Source: Planctomycetota bacterium
Lineage (GTDB): Bacteria > Planctomycetota > UBA1135
Length of the DNA stretch: 64,000 bases
NCBI GenBank assembly: GCA_030748415.1
Contig: JASMMA010000005.1
Span: 67,434 to 131,433 of the forward strand
Direction of reading: 5' to 3'
Shown: in pieces, positions 45,086 through 54,394 of the stretch
How the letters are laid out: every line of letters begins with the position of its first letter
Numbering within the stretch: the stretch's first letter is position 1
Made by a program: the position numbers and the translations under genes
Notes under the pieces: model-generated
The model's input: only the letters and a program-made list of their open reading frames with translations
Databases searched by the model: none
Told to the model about the DNA's origin: nothing

Positions 45086-47266
45086 ATGACTTCCCACTCC
45101 GATTCTGGTCCTAAAAAAGGCCACGAAGCCCTTGAAGGCCTGGTGGATTCGGTAATTTTTGCTGCGGAAGACACTGGATTCGCCGTGGTTGCTCTTTCCA
45201 CCGGTGATGGGCCCGTAACCGCTGCGGGTGATTTGCAACCGATTCACGAAGGGGCTCACTTGCGCCTTCACGGAAAATGGCAAAATCACCCCCGCTTTGG
45301 AAAACAATTCCGAGCCGAATGGTCGGAACATTCCTCCCCTACGACGAAAGCGGGCCTTGAGCGTTACTTGGGCTCGGGTGCCTTTTTCGGAATTGGCCCG
45401 GAAATGGCACGCCGACTGGTTGCCCATTTTGGTGAAAGGACCCTCGAAGCCCTGGAAAAGGGCGTGGCAGAGCTCCGAAAAGTGAATGGAGTTGGTCCCA
45501 AGCGGGCCGAAGCTCTTGCGGAGAATTTTCAAGAGGGCCGAGACCAGCACCGGGTTCTAGCCGAGCTCCGGGGCTTAGGCTTAAGTGGGTCCCAAGCAAA
45601 AAAAGCGTACGACCAATGGTCAGCCGGCGCAGTGGAGCGCATTCGCAAAGACCCGTGGGGGCTCATTGGGATTATCGAAAGGGTTGGCTTTCAAACCGCC
45701 GAATCGATGGCTACTCAAATCGGGCTCCCGAAAGACTGTCCAGAACGAGCGCGGGGTGTCATTCTGCATTTCCTTCGAGAAGCCGCACGAGAGGGGCATG
45801 TTTGCCTTCCGCAAGACCAAATATGGAACCAGCTGGAATCCCTAGGCCTCGCAACCGAAACGGTTGCCGGCGCAGTTGCTGAACTGAAATCCCAAGGGCG
45901 CTTGGTGCTGGATGATGGCCCATCCCCACCGCCGGATTCTGGAAATGAAAAGTGGTGGTACTTGTCCGGGCTTTGGCAAGACGAGGTCGGTTTGGCAGAA
46001 AATTTGCACCGACTTCAGGGCAGTGGGCGAGCTCTCTTGGCCACGACTGCACAAGTGGAATCTGCCCTCCACCGGGCTGCCTACCCGCCCGACCCAAGCC
46101 AGCTGCGAGCGGTCAAGATGGCGCTCCAGGAACCTGTTTCCGTTCTCACCGGCGGCCCTGGAACAGGAAAGACCACCACCCTCCGTTTGCTTTTGGAAAT
46201 CTTGGATGTTGCTGGGTGTTCCACCGTCCGGTTGGCCAGCCCCACAGGCCGAGCCGCGAAGCGACTTCAAGAAGCCACCGGGCGAGATGCTTCCACCCTG
46301 CACCGACTGTTGGGTTTTGACCCCCACGAGGGAGGATTCCGGCATGATGAAGACGAACCCATTGAAGCTGAGTTCGTGGTTGTAGATGAAGTTTCCATGA
46401 TGGATATCAACTTGGCTCATTCTCTCGTTCGCGCCCTACCAACAAACTGCCGGCTTCTTTTGGTGGGCGACGCAGACCAATTGCCTTCGGTTGGTCCCGG
46501 CTCCGTTCTTCGGGATTTGGTCGCCTCAAATGCCATTCCCGCCACTCGCCTGGAACTGGTTCACCGCCAAGCTGCGGGCTCAGGTATCACAACCGCTGCT
46601 CACGATATTTTGGAGGGCAATGCTCCCGAAACCATGACCGGAACGGGTGGAGATTTTTTCACCACCTACCGCGAAGATCCTGAAGAAGCCGCCGCCATGG
46701 TGGAAAGGGTGGTCTGTGAACGAATTCCTGAAAAATACGGGCTGGACCCTCGACGGGACATTCTTGTTCTTTCGCCCATGTACAAGGGCCCTCTTGGAGT
46801 GGATGCGCTCAACGAGAGACTTGGTGCACGGCTCAACCCAACCCAAGGCGACGAGGACTCCATTGCCGCGAACGGGCTTCGTGTTGGTGACAAAGTCATG
46901 GTTGTACGAAACGACTACGATCGCGAAGTTTTTAATGGAGACACCGGAAGGGTAGTTCAAACCCGAGACGGTGGCGTAGTCGTAGAAATGGAAGGGAAGT
47001 TGTTGGAATATGAAGTTGAAGACCTTCCCAACCTCATTCGTTCATGGTGCGTCACAGTTCATCGTTCGCAAGGCAGTGAAGCTCCAGCGGTCGTTGTTGT
47101 TCTGGGTAATTCCCATTGGATTATGCTCCGCCGAAACTTGCTTTACACGGGAATCACGCGGGGCAAAAAACTTGTAACCGTGATTGCATCGCGGCAGGCC
47201 CTCCGCCGGGCAATCGGAAACGATGACGAAAACTCTCGATTCTGTTTACTGCAAAACCGGCTCTAA
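45086..47266 (+). CDS. recD2: RecD2-like ATP-dependent DNA helicase
   Basis: 726 aa from ATG 45086. The N-terminal region contains an OB-like part and helix-hairpin-helix elements (GVGPKRAEALAENF near residue 135), the hallmark of RecD2 as opposed to RecD of RecBCD. The SF1B motor has GGPGTGKTTTL near 355, VVDEVSMMD near 431, LLVGDADQLPSVG, and WCVTVHRSQGSE near 655. It unwinds DNA 5' to 3' and acts in repair and recombination. No RecB or RecC gene lies nearby, which fits RecD2. It converges on the TPR protein gene. Confidence 0.93.
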   Translation: MTSHSDSGPKKGHEALEGLVDSVIFAAEDTGFAVVALSTGDGPVTAAGDLQPIHEGAHLRLHGKWQNHPRFGKQFRAEWSEHSSPTTKAGLERYLGSGAFFGIGPEMARRLVAHFGERTLEALEKGVAELRKVNGVGPKRAEALAENFQEGRDQHRVLAELRGLGLSGSQAKKAYDQWSAGAVERIRKDPWGLIGIIERVGFQTAESMATQIGLPKDCPERARGVILHFLREAAREGHVCLPQDQIWNQLESLGLATETVAGAVAELKSQGRLVLDDGPSPPPDSGNEKWWYLSGLWQDEVGLAENLHRLQGSGRALLATTAQVESALHRAAYPPDPSQLRAVKMALQEPVSVLTGGPGTGKTTTLRLLLEILDVAGCSTVRLASPTGRAAKRLQEATGRDASTLHRLLGFDPHEGGFRHDEDEPIEAEFVVVDEVSMMDINLAHSLVRALPTNCRLLLVGDADQLPSVGPGSVLRDLVASNAIPATRLELVHRQAAGSGITTAAHDILEGNAPETMTGTGGDFFTTYREDPEEAAAMVERVVCERIPEKYGLDPRRDILVLSPMYKGPLGVDALNERLGARLNPTQGDEDSIAANGLRVGDKVMVVRNDYDREVFNGDTGRVVQTRDGGVVVEMEGKLLEYEVEDLPNLIRSWCVTVHRSQGSEAPAVVVVLGNSHWIMLRRNLLYTGITRGKKLVTVIASRQALRRAIGNDDENSRFCLLQNRL

Positions 47267-47269
47267 GCT

Positions 47270-49297
47270 TTAGCGATAAGTATCGAGGCGCTTGCGAATT
47301 TGACCCGACGCTTGGTCCTCTTTTTGTTCCATTGCAATGAAAATGGCGCGCTTTGCAAGCTCTTGAGCTTTAGCTTTTTCGCCTTTTGCTGCGTAAGCAG
47401 CGGCGGCAGCGTCGAGAACTTTCCAGGAATTGCCGCCCCCTTCAGAAATAAGTTGCTCGGCTAGCTGAACGGCGCGAGCAGGCTTATGAACAGCGCGGTC
47501 CTTGTGGGTGGCATGCAACCAAACCAGGGCAAGCGTCGCAGAGATTCGAGAAGAATTTGAATTGAGTGCTCTTTCGAATTCTTGCACTGCCTCTGGGGCA
47601 CGATTAATGCCAGCAAGCAATCGTCCAATGGTCAGGCTCACAAATGGAATGGGGCCAGATTCATTGAGCTTATTTGCCTTTTGGTAATACTCCACAGCTT
47701 TTTGTGCGTGCAAACCGCTCTTCTCAATTTCGCCACGAATGCGCCAATAGTCTCCAAGGTTGACATGGGGCTTTACATAGATTGGGGAAACTCGAATGGC
47801 TTCTTCTAGGAATGCGCGAGCTTCTTCCATTTGGGTTTCCCGTCGAGAAGGATTTTGGATAGTTGCCAGGCCTTGAAGAAGAAGCTGGCCCAAATTATTC
47901 AAGGCTTGTGAGTTTTCACCTTTGGTTTCGATTGCTTGGCGAAAGCGCATAATTGCTTCTTGGGTCTTGCCCTCTTTATGGGCGATTAACCCCAAATTGT
48001 TGTAGGCAATAGAAGCGGCTGGGTTTTTCTCGACAACATCCAGCCAAAGTACTTTTTCGTTTTCATATACCTTTCCCTGATTGAAGCTCAAGATGGCTAG
48101 AACCAACAGTAGTGCACTCCAGCTTCCCATAGTCATTGCGGAATGCTTACCCGCAACCGGACCCTCAAAGGGCGTTTTGGGGTTCGGAAGAAAATATTTT
48201 TTTGTAGCAAGGAATGAACCGATTAGAACAATTAAGGCAGGGGCGGCGTGGTGCTGGAAATGGTCGGCAACAAAAGAGTATTGGTGTGGGTAAACATTCA
48301 GGTACCCAAGTGCTGGAAATAACACTCCACCAAAAATCAGTAGGCCTACAAGAGGGCCGCGCCCATATTTTGGAATTGCCTTGAAAGCAAAAATTATCGC
48401 TCCCATTGCGCCGGCCGGCCACAGATACTGCCACCAAACGGCAGGATTAATCTCCCAGCGAGGGTAGATAAAAATTAATTTAAAGGGGGCGCAAAGTGTG
48501 GCTGCATAGGACCACAAAATCCTTCCTGCAATCAAAGTCCGCTCAATAAACCCATATTCCCAGGCTGTTCCCTGAGCACCAACATGCTGCATTTCGTCAA
48601 CTGCTGTTTGCCAGCCCATCCAGCCCCCAAGAGCAAGCATGGCAACAAGAGGCGACCAAACTCGAACTGAAAATGGTCGCTTTCTCCACCAAAGTAGGAG
48701 GACAATAACAGCAGGGGCCGAGGCAACAACAGTTTTGCTGAAAAGGGCGGCGATAAACAAGATGGTGGAAAAAACAAGAGACTTTGTTTTTCGATACTCT
48801 GCCCAACCAAGATAAGAATGGATTGAGGAAAGGGCAAGCAAAAGGGATAGAACATTTTTGCGTTCTGTTACCCAAGCGACCGATTCAACAGTAACCGGAT
48901 GGAGAATAAAAAGAGCTGCAATAAACCAAGCGCCAGCAACTCTAAGCCGACGCAACAATCGCCAAAGGACAACGCCAGTAAGAGCATGAAGTAGGAGATT
49001 GTCAAGGTGATAGCCGAAAGGATTTGGACCGCCGCCAGGGGCATCCCCCCACACCCTTCTCTCCACCCAAAAGGTGGTATGAACAAGAGGGTACCACTGA
49101 GGAATTGAACGACGTTCGGTCCAGATTCTCTCAAGGCCGCCCTCCTGAGTGAGAACTGGGTTCTCGACTACATAATCGTCATCATCCCAAATCCATTCAT
49201 TTGAAAGCGTTGAGGAGAAGGCTAAAAAACAAAGGAAAATCAGGAGGAAGGCGTCGCGGGCGCTTCTTGAAGAGGGGTCGATATTATCCTTGTTCAT
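47270..49297 (-). CDS. TMTC-like polytopic membrane protein with C-terminal TPR repeats
   Basis: 675 aa. Ten or so membrane helices (~18-395) are followed by about five TPR units (~415-660; AYNNLGLIAHKEGKTQEAIM is one). The front end has the acidic WIWDDDDYV loop after the first helix and HPVTVESVAWVTERKN. Both are hallmarks of a GT-C-like fold shared with TMTC-type O-mannosyltransferases and widespread bacterial homologues. It may transfer a sugar from a lipid donor to a protein or glycan outside the membrane. Its ATG overlaps the stop of copy F by 1 nt (TAATG), so it is the last gene of a four-gene operon. Confidence 0.82.
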   Translation of the reverse strand: MNKDNIDPSSRSARDAFLLIFLCFLAFSSTLSNEWIWDDDDYVVENPVLTQEGGLERIWTERRSIPQWYPLVHTTFWVERRVWGDAPGGGPNPFGYHLDNLLLHALTGVVLWRLLRRLRVAGAWFIAALFILHPVTVESVAWVTERKNVLSLLLALSSIHSYLGWAEYRKTKSLVFSTILFIAALFSKTVVASAPAVIVLLLWWRKRPFSVRVWSPLVAMLALGGWMGWQTAVDEMQHVGAQGTAWEYGFIERTLIAGRILWSYAATLCAPFKLIFIYPRWEINPAVWWQYLWPAGAMGAIIFAFKAIPKYGRGPLVGLLIFGGVLFPALGYLNVYPHQYSFVADHFQHHAAPALIVLIGSFLATKKYFLPNPKTPFEGPVAGKHSAMTMGSWSALLLVLAILSFNQGKVYENEKVLWLDVVEKNPAASIAYNNLGLIAHKEGKTQEAIMRFRQAIETKGENSQALNNLGQLLLQGLATIQNPSRRETQMEEARAFLEEAIRVSPIYVKPHVNLGDYWRIRGEIEKSGLHAQKAVEYYQKANKLNESGPIPFVSLTIGRLLAGINRAPEAVQEFERALNSNSSRISATLALVWLHATHKDRAVHKPARAVQLAEQLISEGGGNSWKVLDAAAAAYAAKGEKAKAQELAKRAIFIAMEQKEDQASGQIRKRLDTYR

Positions 49298-51147
49298 TAC
49301 TCCTCTGCATCGTCTCTGTAGCCCATATCTTCAAGTAGCTGCTTCTCTCGCCAGCTCAGCGTTCGTTCTTCCAGGCTTGGGAGAAGGTCTCTCTCTAGGC
49401 GAGGGCGAAGAGCAGAAATGAAAAACTCGACAATTTCAGGATTTTCCTCTGCAACATCGTTTGTCTCTTCAGGATTACTTTGGAGATCGAAGAGAGAGAC
49501 TGATTGTATCTCATATGGAATTGTCTTTGTGTTCAGTTGAAAAATGGTCTTCCATCTTCCGTGGCGCATTGAGCACGCATCGCTCATAAGAGAGAGTGAA
49601 GGGCTGGGCGGGCGACCAGTTGGAGCAAGAAGATTGAAGCCGTCCATGCCCTCTGCCTCAACACCCGCGAGTTGAGCAAGCGTTCGGGAACCGTCAACCA
49701 AACGCACTTGTCCTGCAATCTCGACACCTTCTGGGACACCATGCCCAAACAAAACAAAAGGAACAGTGATTTCATTCTCGAAAAGAGATGATGAATGTTC
49801 CACAAAACCGTGCTCGCCGAACATTTCCCCGTGGTCGCCAGTAAACAAAAGAGTAAACGGACGACCCGTAGATTCCAGACCTTCCAGAATGAGGCCTAAT
49901 TGTAAGTCAAATTTCTCTAACTCTAGGTGATAAAGGTGTTGTAGCTGATTAGATAGTTCTTCGTCTTCAAGACCTTCTTCCCCTTTCCTTCTTAACTGCA
50001 GTCGCATGTCGTATTCCGTTTTCGGACTGACACTATCGTTTGGCAAGTAAGGGGCGTGCACATCCATAAAGTTTATAAACAGGAAAAAGGGTCGCTCGCT
50101 TTGAACTAACTGTCTATGTACGGAAAGAGCATGCTGGGTAGTGGTCTCACTCAGGCCTTTGTGTAAACGGGAAAACCGCAGATAATTAGGTTGGAGAAGG
50201 AACCGCAAAAGAACATTTACCGCTCCATCAATTTTGCCTGATGGAGTTATCCAACCTAGCCAGGTACGCTCCTTCTTCCAACTCGAAAATTTCCACCAAG
50301 GAAGCTCTCGGTGAAGACCGTCCCAAAGTTCAAAACCATCCGAAATCGGGTGCGCCCCTTCTGGAACTTTAGAAAGAAGGGCATTCCCTGCAATTCCAGC
50401 CGTGCGCCATCCTGCGTTTTGGAAGCGCTGAGCCAAGCTAACCATATCCCAACGATCTTCAAGAACCTCCTTTGATGGCCAAGAACTGAGGTTGTTTCTC
50501 ATCCCTATTTTCTCTGGCTCGAGGCCCGTCAGCAGGGAAAGGTGGCTGGGAATGGTTTGGTTGCATGGGGCTGTCGCAGCACGGGACCACGACCCCGACG
50601 CACGCAGGCGATCCAAGTTGGGGGTGCGGACACCTGGAGCAAGGATGGCATCAGCGCGAAGGGTGTCAGCAACAATCAGAACAATGTCCATGCCCTTCGC
50701 AGGCGGTTGTTCTGAGTAGTCAGAAATAAGTTCAGGAACCGGAGATGTGGGGACCGGAGCGGTGGAGGGGTTGGCCCAAAGAGCAATCAGTGGTGTTGTT
50801 AACGATAAAACCCCAAAGACCCTTAGTGGCCGAAGGGGGAGTTCAAATTCAGACCCTACTCGGTTTGCAACAAGTAAAAAAAGAGCCAAGGTTAACAATC
50901 CAAGCCAAGGCGAAAAACAAACTCCAGAAATTCCGACGGCAGCGCCACCCAAAAAAGAGACGCCAAAGGGACGCTTCCGAATACTAAACCAGATGGCAAC
51001 GAGGGAACAGAGAAGTAAATTCCCTAGAAACACTGCAAAAATGCGGTCTCTAAGCATTGGCTCATTTCCACTCCACCCCCACGCAAATCCGGCATGGATT
51101 AGGCTAGGAACAAGACAGCCCCCAAAGGCGGAAAGGAGATGCTTCAT
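49297..51147 (-). CDS. Membrane-anchored sulfatase-like hydrolase/transferase, Thr type (copy F)
   Basis: 616 aa with about five membrane segments ahead of the catalytic domain. VLIVADTLRADAI provides the metal Asp, T198 (NQTIPSHLSLLTG) occupies the nucleophile position, and LFTGDHGEMFGEHG plus VEHSSSLF give C-terminal ligands. The tail is EDMGYRDDAEE. It overlaps copy G by 4 nt and the TMTC-like gene by 1 nt, so the products are likely made in similar amounts. It resembles copy G more than A, B, C or E. Confidence 0.84.
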   Translation of the reverse strand: MKHLLSAFGGCLVPSLIHAGFAWGWSGNEPMLRDRIFAVFLGNLLLCSLVAIWFSIRKRPFGVSFLGGAAVGISGVCFSPWLGLLTLALFLLVANRVGSEFELPLRPLRVFGVLSLTTPLIALWANPSTAPVPTSPVPELISDYSEQPPAKGMDIVLIVADTLRADAILAPGVRTPNLDRLRASGSWSRAATAPCNQTIPSHLSLLTGLEPEKIGMRNNLSSWPSKEVLEDRWDMVSLAQRFQNAGWRTAGIAGNALLSKVPEGAHPISDGFELWDGLHRELPWWKFSSWKKERTWLGWITPSGKIDGAVNVLLRFLLQPNYLRFSRLHKGLSETTTQHALSVHRQLVQSERPFFLFINFMDVHAPYLPNDSVSPKTEYDMRLQLRRKGEEGLEDEELSNQLQHLYHLELEKFDLQLGLILEGLESTGRPFTLLFTGDHGEMFGEHGFVEHSSSLFENEITVPFVLFGHGVPEGVEIAGQVRLVDGSRTLAQLAGVEAEGMDGFNLLAPTGRPPSPSLSLMSDACSMRHGRWKTIFQLNTKTIPYEIQSVSLFDLQSNPEETNDVAEENPEIVEFFISALRPRLERDLLPSLEERTLSWREKQLLEDMGYRDDAEE

Positions 51148-52949
51148 TTTTCGCTATCACCATATCCAAGAGCATCCAAAAGCGCGGCCTTCTCTGCTGT
51201 CACTTTTGGTTTTTCCGATTTTGTGGTCACTGTCCTGCGCAAATCACGAATCACCGAAACCAATGCCGGAGGGAGTGAATTATCGGTTTTTTCGCTCGAT
51301 TCCAAATCTACAATCCACTTTCCGGTCTCATCCCGCCAAGCAATTTGGTTTTCCCATCGCGCAAGGTGTTCTTTTGGGGTTGTAGCTAAAGATGGGTCGA
51401 AAAGACACGAAAGGACCTGGGAAAGATGGGTTGGGGGAATTTCGCCAGAGGGGACTCCTGCCCCCCACAAAACAAAGGGGACCCGCAGAAGAGGTTCGAG
51501 AAGGGTATTTGCGTGTTCAAGAAAGCCACCCTCGCCAAAATGTTCCCCATGGTCGGATGTGAAACAAATACGAACTGGTCTGCCCGCTCTTTTTGCAGTA
51601 GTCAAAATCCTGCCAACAGCCTCATCCACGCCCTCAACCTCTTGAATATATGCGGCGCGGCAGAATTCAACGGCCTCTTGCGCCTCAGCTTTAATTGCAG
51701 AGTCGGTGGAATGAAGATCTTTCTCAATCATTTTCAAGGTTGATGTGTTTATAAGATTTTCATTCGTTGCATATCTGTGGGGTAGCTTCTTTCCTTGGGG
51801 GTTTTTAAGCTCCTTTGGGTATGGCGCGTGAGGGTCCATCATGTGAAGAAAGTAAAAAACGGGGCGGGATTGTTTAGATAGGCTTTTATGGACTATTTTG
51901 AAACCTTCCACAACATAGTTGCTGCTTTGATTTATTGGCGACGAATGTTCCGATTTTGAGAAATCGGATAGGATTGTTTTCCTAAATAAGTTGGAAGTCA
52001 TGGGTTTAGAAATAAACCCTGACAATAAACCAAACAATGTGTGCCGCCGAGCGCGGCCATCAAGGAGTTGGGCGCTACCTGCAAAACGAACTCGATAATC
52101 ATTGTAAATGTCCCAGCCTTTCCCGAACCCAGCACTCGCGCTTAATAATCCATTCGTCACAATCCCAACTGTTTTATAGCCCTCTCTTTGGGCAACCTCG
52201 CTGACAAGTTCTAGCTGAGTCGGAACCATGTCCTGATTAGATGTGACTCCGTGCTGAAGTGCCGTAGTGCCCGTAAGTAAACCAACATGACCTGGCAAAG
52301 TTTGATTGCTGGAAGATAGCCCCCATTTGGACCATGCCCCTTCCGAGCGCATCTTGTCTAGGTGTGGGGTCACTGCGCGAGCTGGGCCGCCTCCAACAAT
52401 CGAGTCCGCCCTCAAAGTATCAACGGAAATCAAAACCACGTCGGGCAACGATTCAGAAACTATGGCTCCAGGCTCGGCAAGAGACACAGTTTCTAGGGAT
52501 TTTTCGTAATCAAAAACCAAGACTCTGGTGTTTTGATGAAACCAGCCCCAAATAAAACTAGACGAAGCAAAACATAAAACGAGGGTGGCTAAGTTTGTCG
52601 AAGGCAGCCAGATGCGACCGAGGCGGCTAGAAAGCCCAGCCACAATTGCTGAGACGAGAACGGCTATCACTGGAGCACTGCCAAGCGAAAGGCTGCCTAG
52701 TGCAACAATCAATCCTAAAGAAGCTCCAAGCCAAAAAAGTGTCCCTTCTTTGGGAGGCTGGACCGAAAAAACACGGAGGGCAAGTCCAATAATTAGTCCG
52801 GAGACTAAGGCAAAAACTAAATTTCCAAAGGAACAGATTGCAAGAATGTCCACTCCGACTGGGGCCTTGCCTTCAAATGGAAAGAAAAAAAGACCTTGGA
52901 GAATGCCAACGGCAGTCAGGCCAGACATCCAGGCGAGCAATCGCTTCAT
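51144..52949 (-). CDS. Membrane-anchored sulfatase-like hydrolase/transferase, Thr type (copy G)
   Basis: 601 aa, about five membrane segments at the front. VVLISVDTLRADSI supplies the metal Asp, T217 (NQTLPGHVGLLTG) takes the nucleophile position, and CFTSDHGEHFGEGG with LEHANTLL completes the site. The tail reads DALGYGDSEK. It follows the M24 peptidase gene by 6 nt and overlaps copy F. With F it forms a second tandem pair, beside the TMTC-like gene, which suggests a combined glycan-modifying function. Confidence 0.84.
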   Translation of the reverse strand: MKRLLAWMSGLTAVGILQGLFFFPFEGKAPVGVDILAICSFGNLVFALVSGLIIGLALRVFSVQPPKEGTLFWLGASLGLIVALGSLSLGSAPVIAVLVSAIVAGLSSRLGRIWLPSTNLATLVLCFASSSFIWGWFHQNTRVLVFDYEKSLETVSLAEPGAIVSESLPDVVLISVDTLRADSIVGGGPARAVTPHLDKMRSEGAWSKWGLSSSNQTLPGHVGLLTGTTALQHGVTSNQDMVPTQLELVSEVAQREGYKTVGIVTNGLLSASAGFGKGWDIYNDYRVRFAGSAQLLDGRARRHTLFGLLSGFISKPMTSNLFRKTILSDFSKSEHSSPINQSSNYVVEGFKIVHKSLSKQSRPVFYFLHMMDPHAPYPKELKNPQGKKLPHRYATNENLINTSTLKMIEKDLHSTDSAIKAEAQEAVEFCRAAYIQEVEGVDEAVGRILTTAKRAGRPVRICFTSDHGEHFGEGGFLEHANTLLEPLLRVPFVLWGAGVPSGEIPPTHLSQVLSCLFDPSLATTPKEHLARWENQIAWRDETGKWIVDLESSEKTDNSLPPALVSVIRDLRRTVTTKSEKPKVTAEKAALLDALGYGDSEK

Positions 52950-52955
52950 GGTGAA

Positions 52956-54353
52956 TTACTTCTTATAGGAGGCGGCACGAAGTGCTTCGATATCTTCTAA
53001 CTTCCTTGGAATCCCAGCAGTCAAGATTTCGTAACCCGTTTCTGTAATAACAATGACATCTTCAATCCGCACTCCAATCTCTTCGTCAGCAAGGTAAACC
53101 CCAGGCTCGACTGTAAAGGCGGCACCTGGTTTAAACTCTGCAAATGGTGCTCCCACATCATGAGTTGCCATACCCAGCCAGTGACTTGTTCCATGTGGGA
53201 AGGCTTCTGCAAAGCCGCGCTCCTTTAACACCAGGTATGCAGCGCGGTGAACATTGCGAAGATTACTGCCTGGCTTACACTCCTTAAACGCGGCCTCTTG
53301 AGCGTCATAAACAGCTTGGTAAATTTCCGCCTGCCTTTCTGTGAACTTCTCTCCTGCGGGCCAAGTTCGAGATACATCAGCAACGTAGTGGTTGTATTCA
53401 GCACCATAATCAATCATGACGATATCGCCATCCGTGAGCTTGCGGTTGTTTGCGCTGTAGTGAAGAGTGCATGAGTTGGGGCCCGTTCCGACAATAGCCA
53501 TATACCCAGGACCCATGGCGCCTGCCGAATAAAAGTCTCCTGTCATTTGGGCGGCCATTTGCCATTCATAGTCACCCAACTGAGCACTTTTCATGATATT
53601 AGTGTGGGCGGCACCGCTAATTTCACAGGCTCTCCGCATAGCCTCGACCTCTTCTGGTGTTTTGTAAATCCGCAGGGCATCTAAAAGAGTTGTGATATCT
53701 TTCACTTCAACTTCCTCAAAAACTTCTTTCAGCTTTTCTTTGAATTGGCGTTCTCGAGTGTTTCGTCCGTCAAAGGGGTCAACTGCCTGAGAGCGAGCAG
53801 CCGTCAACAAGTTGTCGCGACTCATCATCCAGTTCTCTGAAGGCATTTCCTGAACATAAATAATCTTCTCTGTAGCAAGCAGAAGGGCTTTTCGGATTGC
53901 TTTTTCGAGACCGTCCCAGTTTCCACTTCGAGACATTTTTCCTGTGGGGAGACACCGCTTTATTCCTGTTAATGCCTGAGCCTCTTTGGGGTCAATCAAG
54001 TCACCCATCCATGTTTCCATTCGGGGGTCCACAGGGGGCACCAACAAAAAAACTTCTTTTGCTTCCGGAATCAAAATGAGGGCGGCGTTTGGGGTTGTTA
54101 TTCCGGTCAGATACCAAAAGTTATTGTCCTGCCTAAATTCGCGATAATCATCGAGGGTCGGCGCACCCCGAAGAACGATGATGCCTCGGCCGACTTCCTC
54201 CATGAGTTGTGCCCGGCGAGCGGCATGCCATTCCATGTTCAGAAGACCCTGGCCGCGCCCGTCTTCTGGGAGCTGCTGAGAAACCAGCATGGAGGGTATC
54301 GCTGCAAGGGCTACGGCAATAAAGGTGGGTGTGAGTCGGGAGGAAGCGAACAT
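52956..54353 (-). CDS. Xaa-Pro aminopeptidase-like M24B metallopeptidase, exported
   Basis: 465 aa. A signal peptide (TPTFIAVALAAIPSMLVSQ region) is followed by an AMP_N domain (NFWYLTGITTPNAALILIP) and a pita-bread domain. Metal ligands are the Asp pair in MIDYGAEYNHYVADVSRTWP, the His in PHGTSHWLGMATHDVG, and the Glu residues of VEPGVYL and IRIEDVIVI-like VRIEDV. It should remove N-terminal residues before Pro from peptides in the periplasm. As first gene of the operon with copies G and F and the TMTC-like gene, it may share their control without sharing function. Confidence 0.92.
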   Translation of the reverse strand: MFASSRLTPTFIAVALAAIPSMLVSQQLPEDGRGQGLLNMEWHAARRAQLMEEVGRGIIVLRGAPTLDDYREFRQDNNFWYLTGITTPNAALILIPEAKEVFLLVPPVDPRMETWMGDLIDPKEAQALTGIKRCLPTGKMSRSGNWDGLEKAIRKALLLATEKIIYVQEMPSENWMMSRDNLLTAARSQAVDPFDGRNTRERQFKEKLKEVFEEVEVKDITTLLDALRIYKTPEEVEAMRRACEISGAAHTNIMKSAQLGDYEWQMAAQMTGDFYSAGAMGPGYMAIVGTGPNSCTLHYSANNRKLTDGDIVMIDYGAEYNHYVADVSRTWPAGEKFTERQAEIYQAVYDAQEAAFKECKPGSNLRNVHRAAYLVLKERGFAEAFPHGTSHWLGMATHDVGAPFAEFKPGAAFTVEPGVYLADEEIGVRIEDVIVITETGYEILTAGIPRKLEDIEALRAASYKK

Positions 54354-54394
54354 GTCTAGACGATTCTACGGGGACGAGGGCAGAATATGAGGAA

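Noticed and set aside
44969-45550. 193-codon minus-strand frame
   Set aside because: Antisense to the RecD2 N-terminus and without family features.
23264-52949. Calling the seven copies true sulfatases
   Set aside because: All lack the Cys or Ser needed for formylglycine. Neither radical SAM protein in the window has the extra cysteines of a sulfatase maturase.
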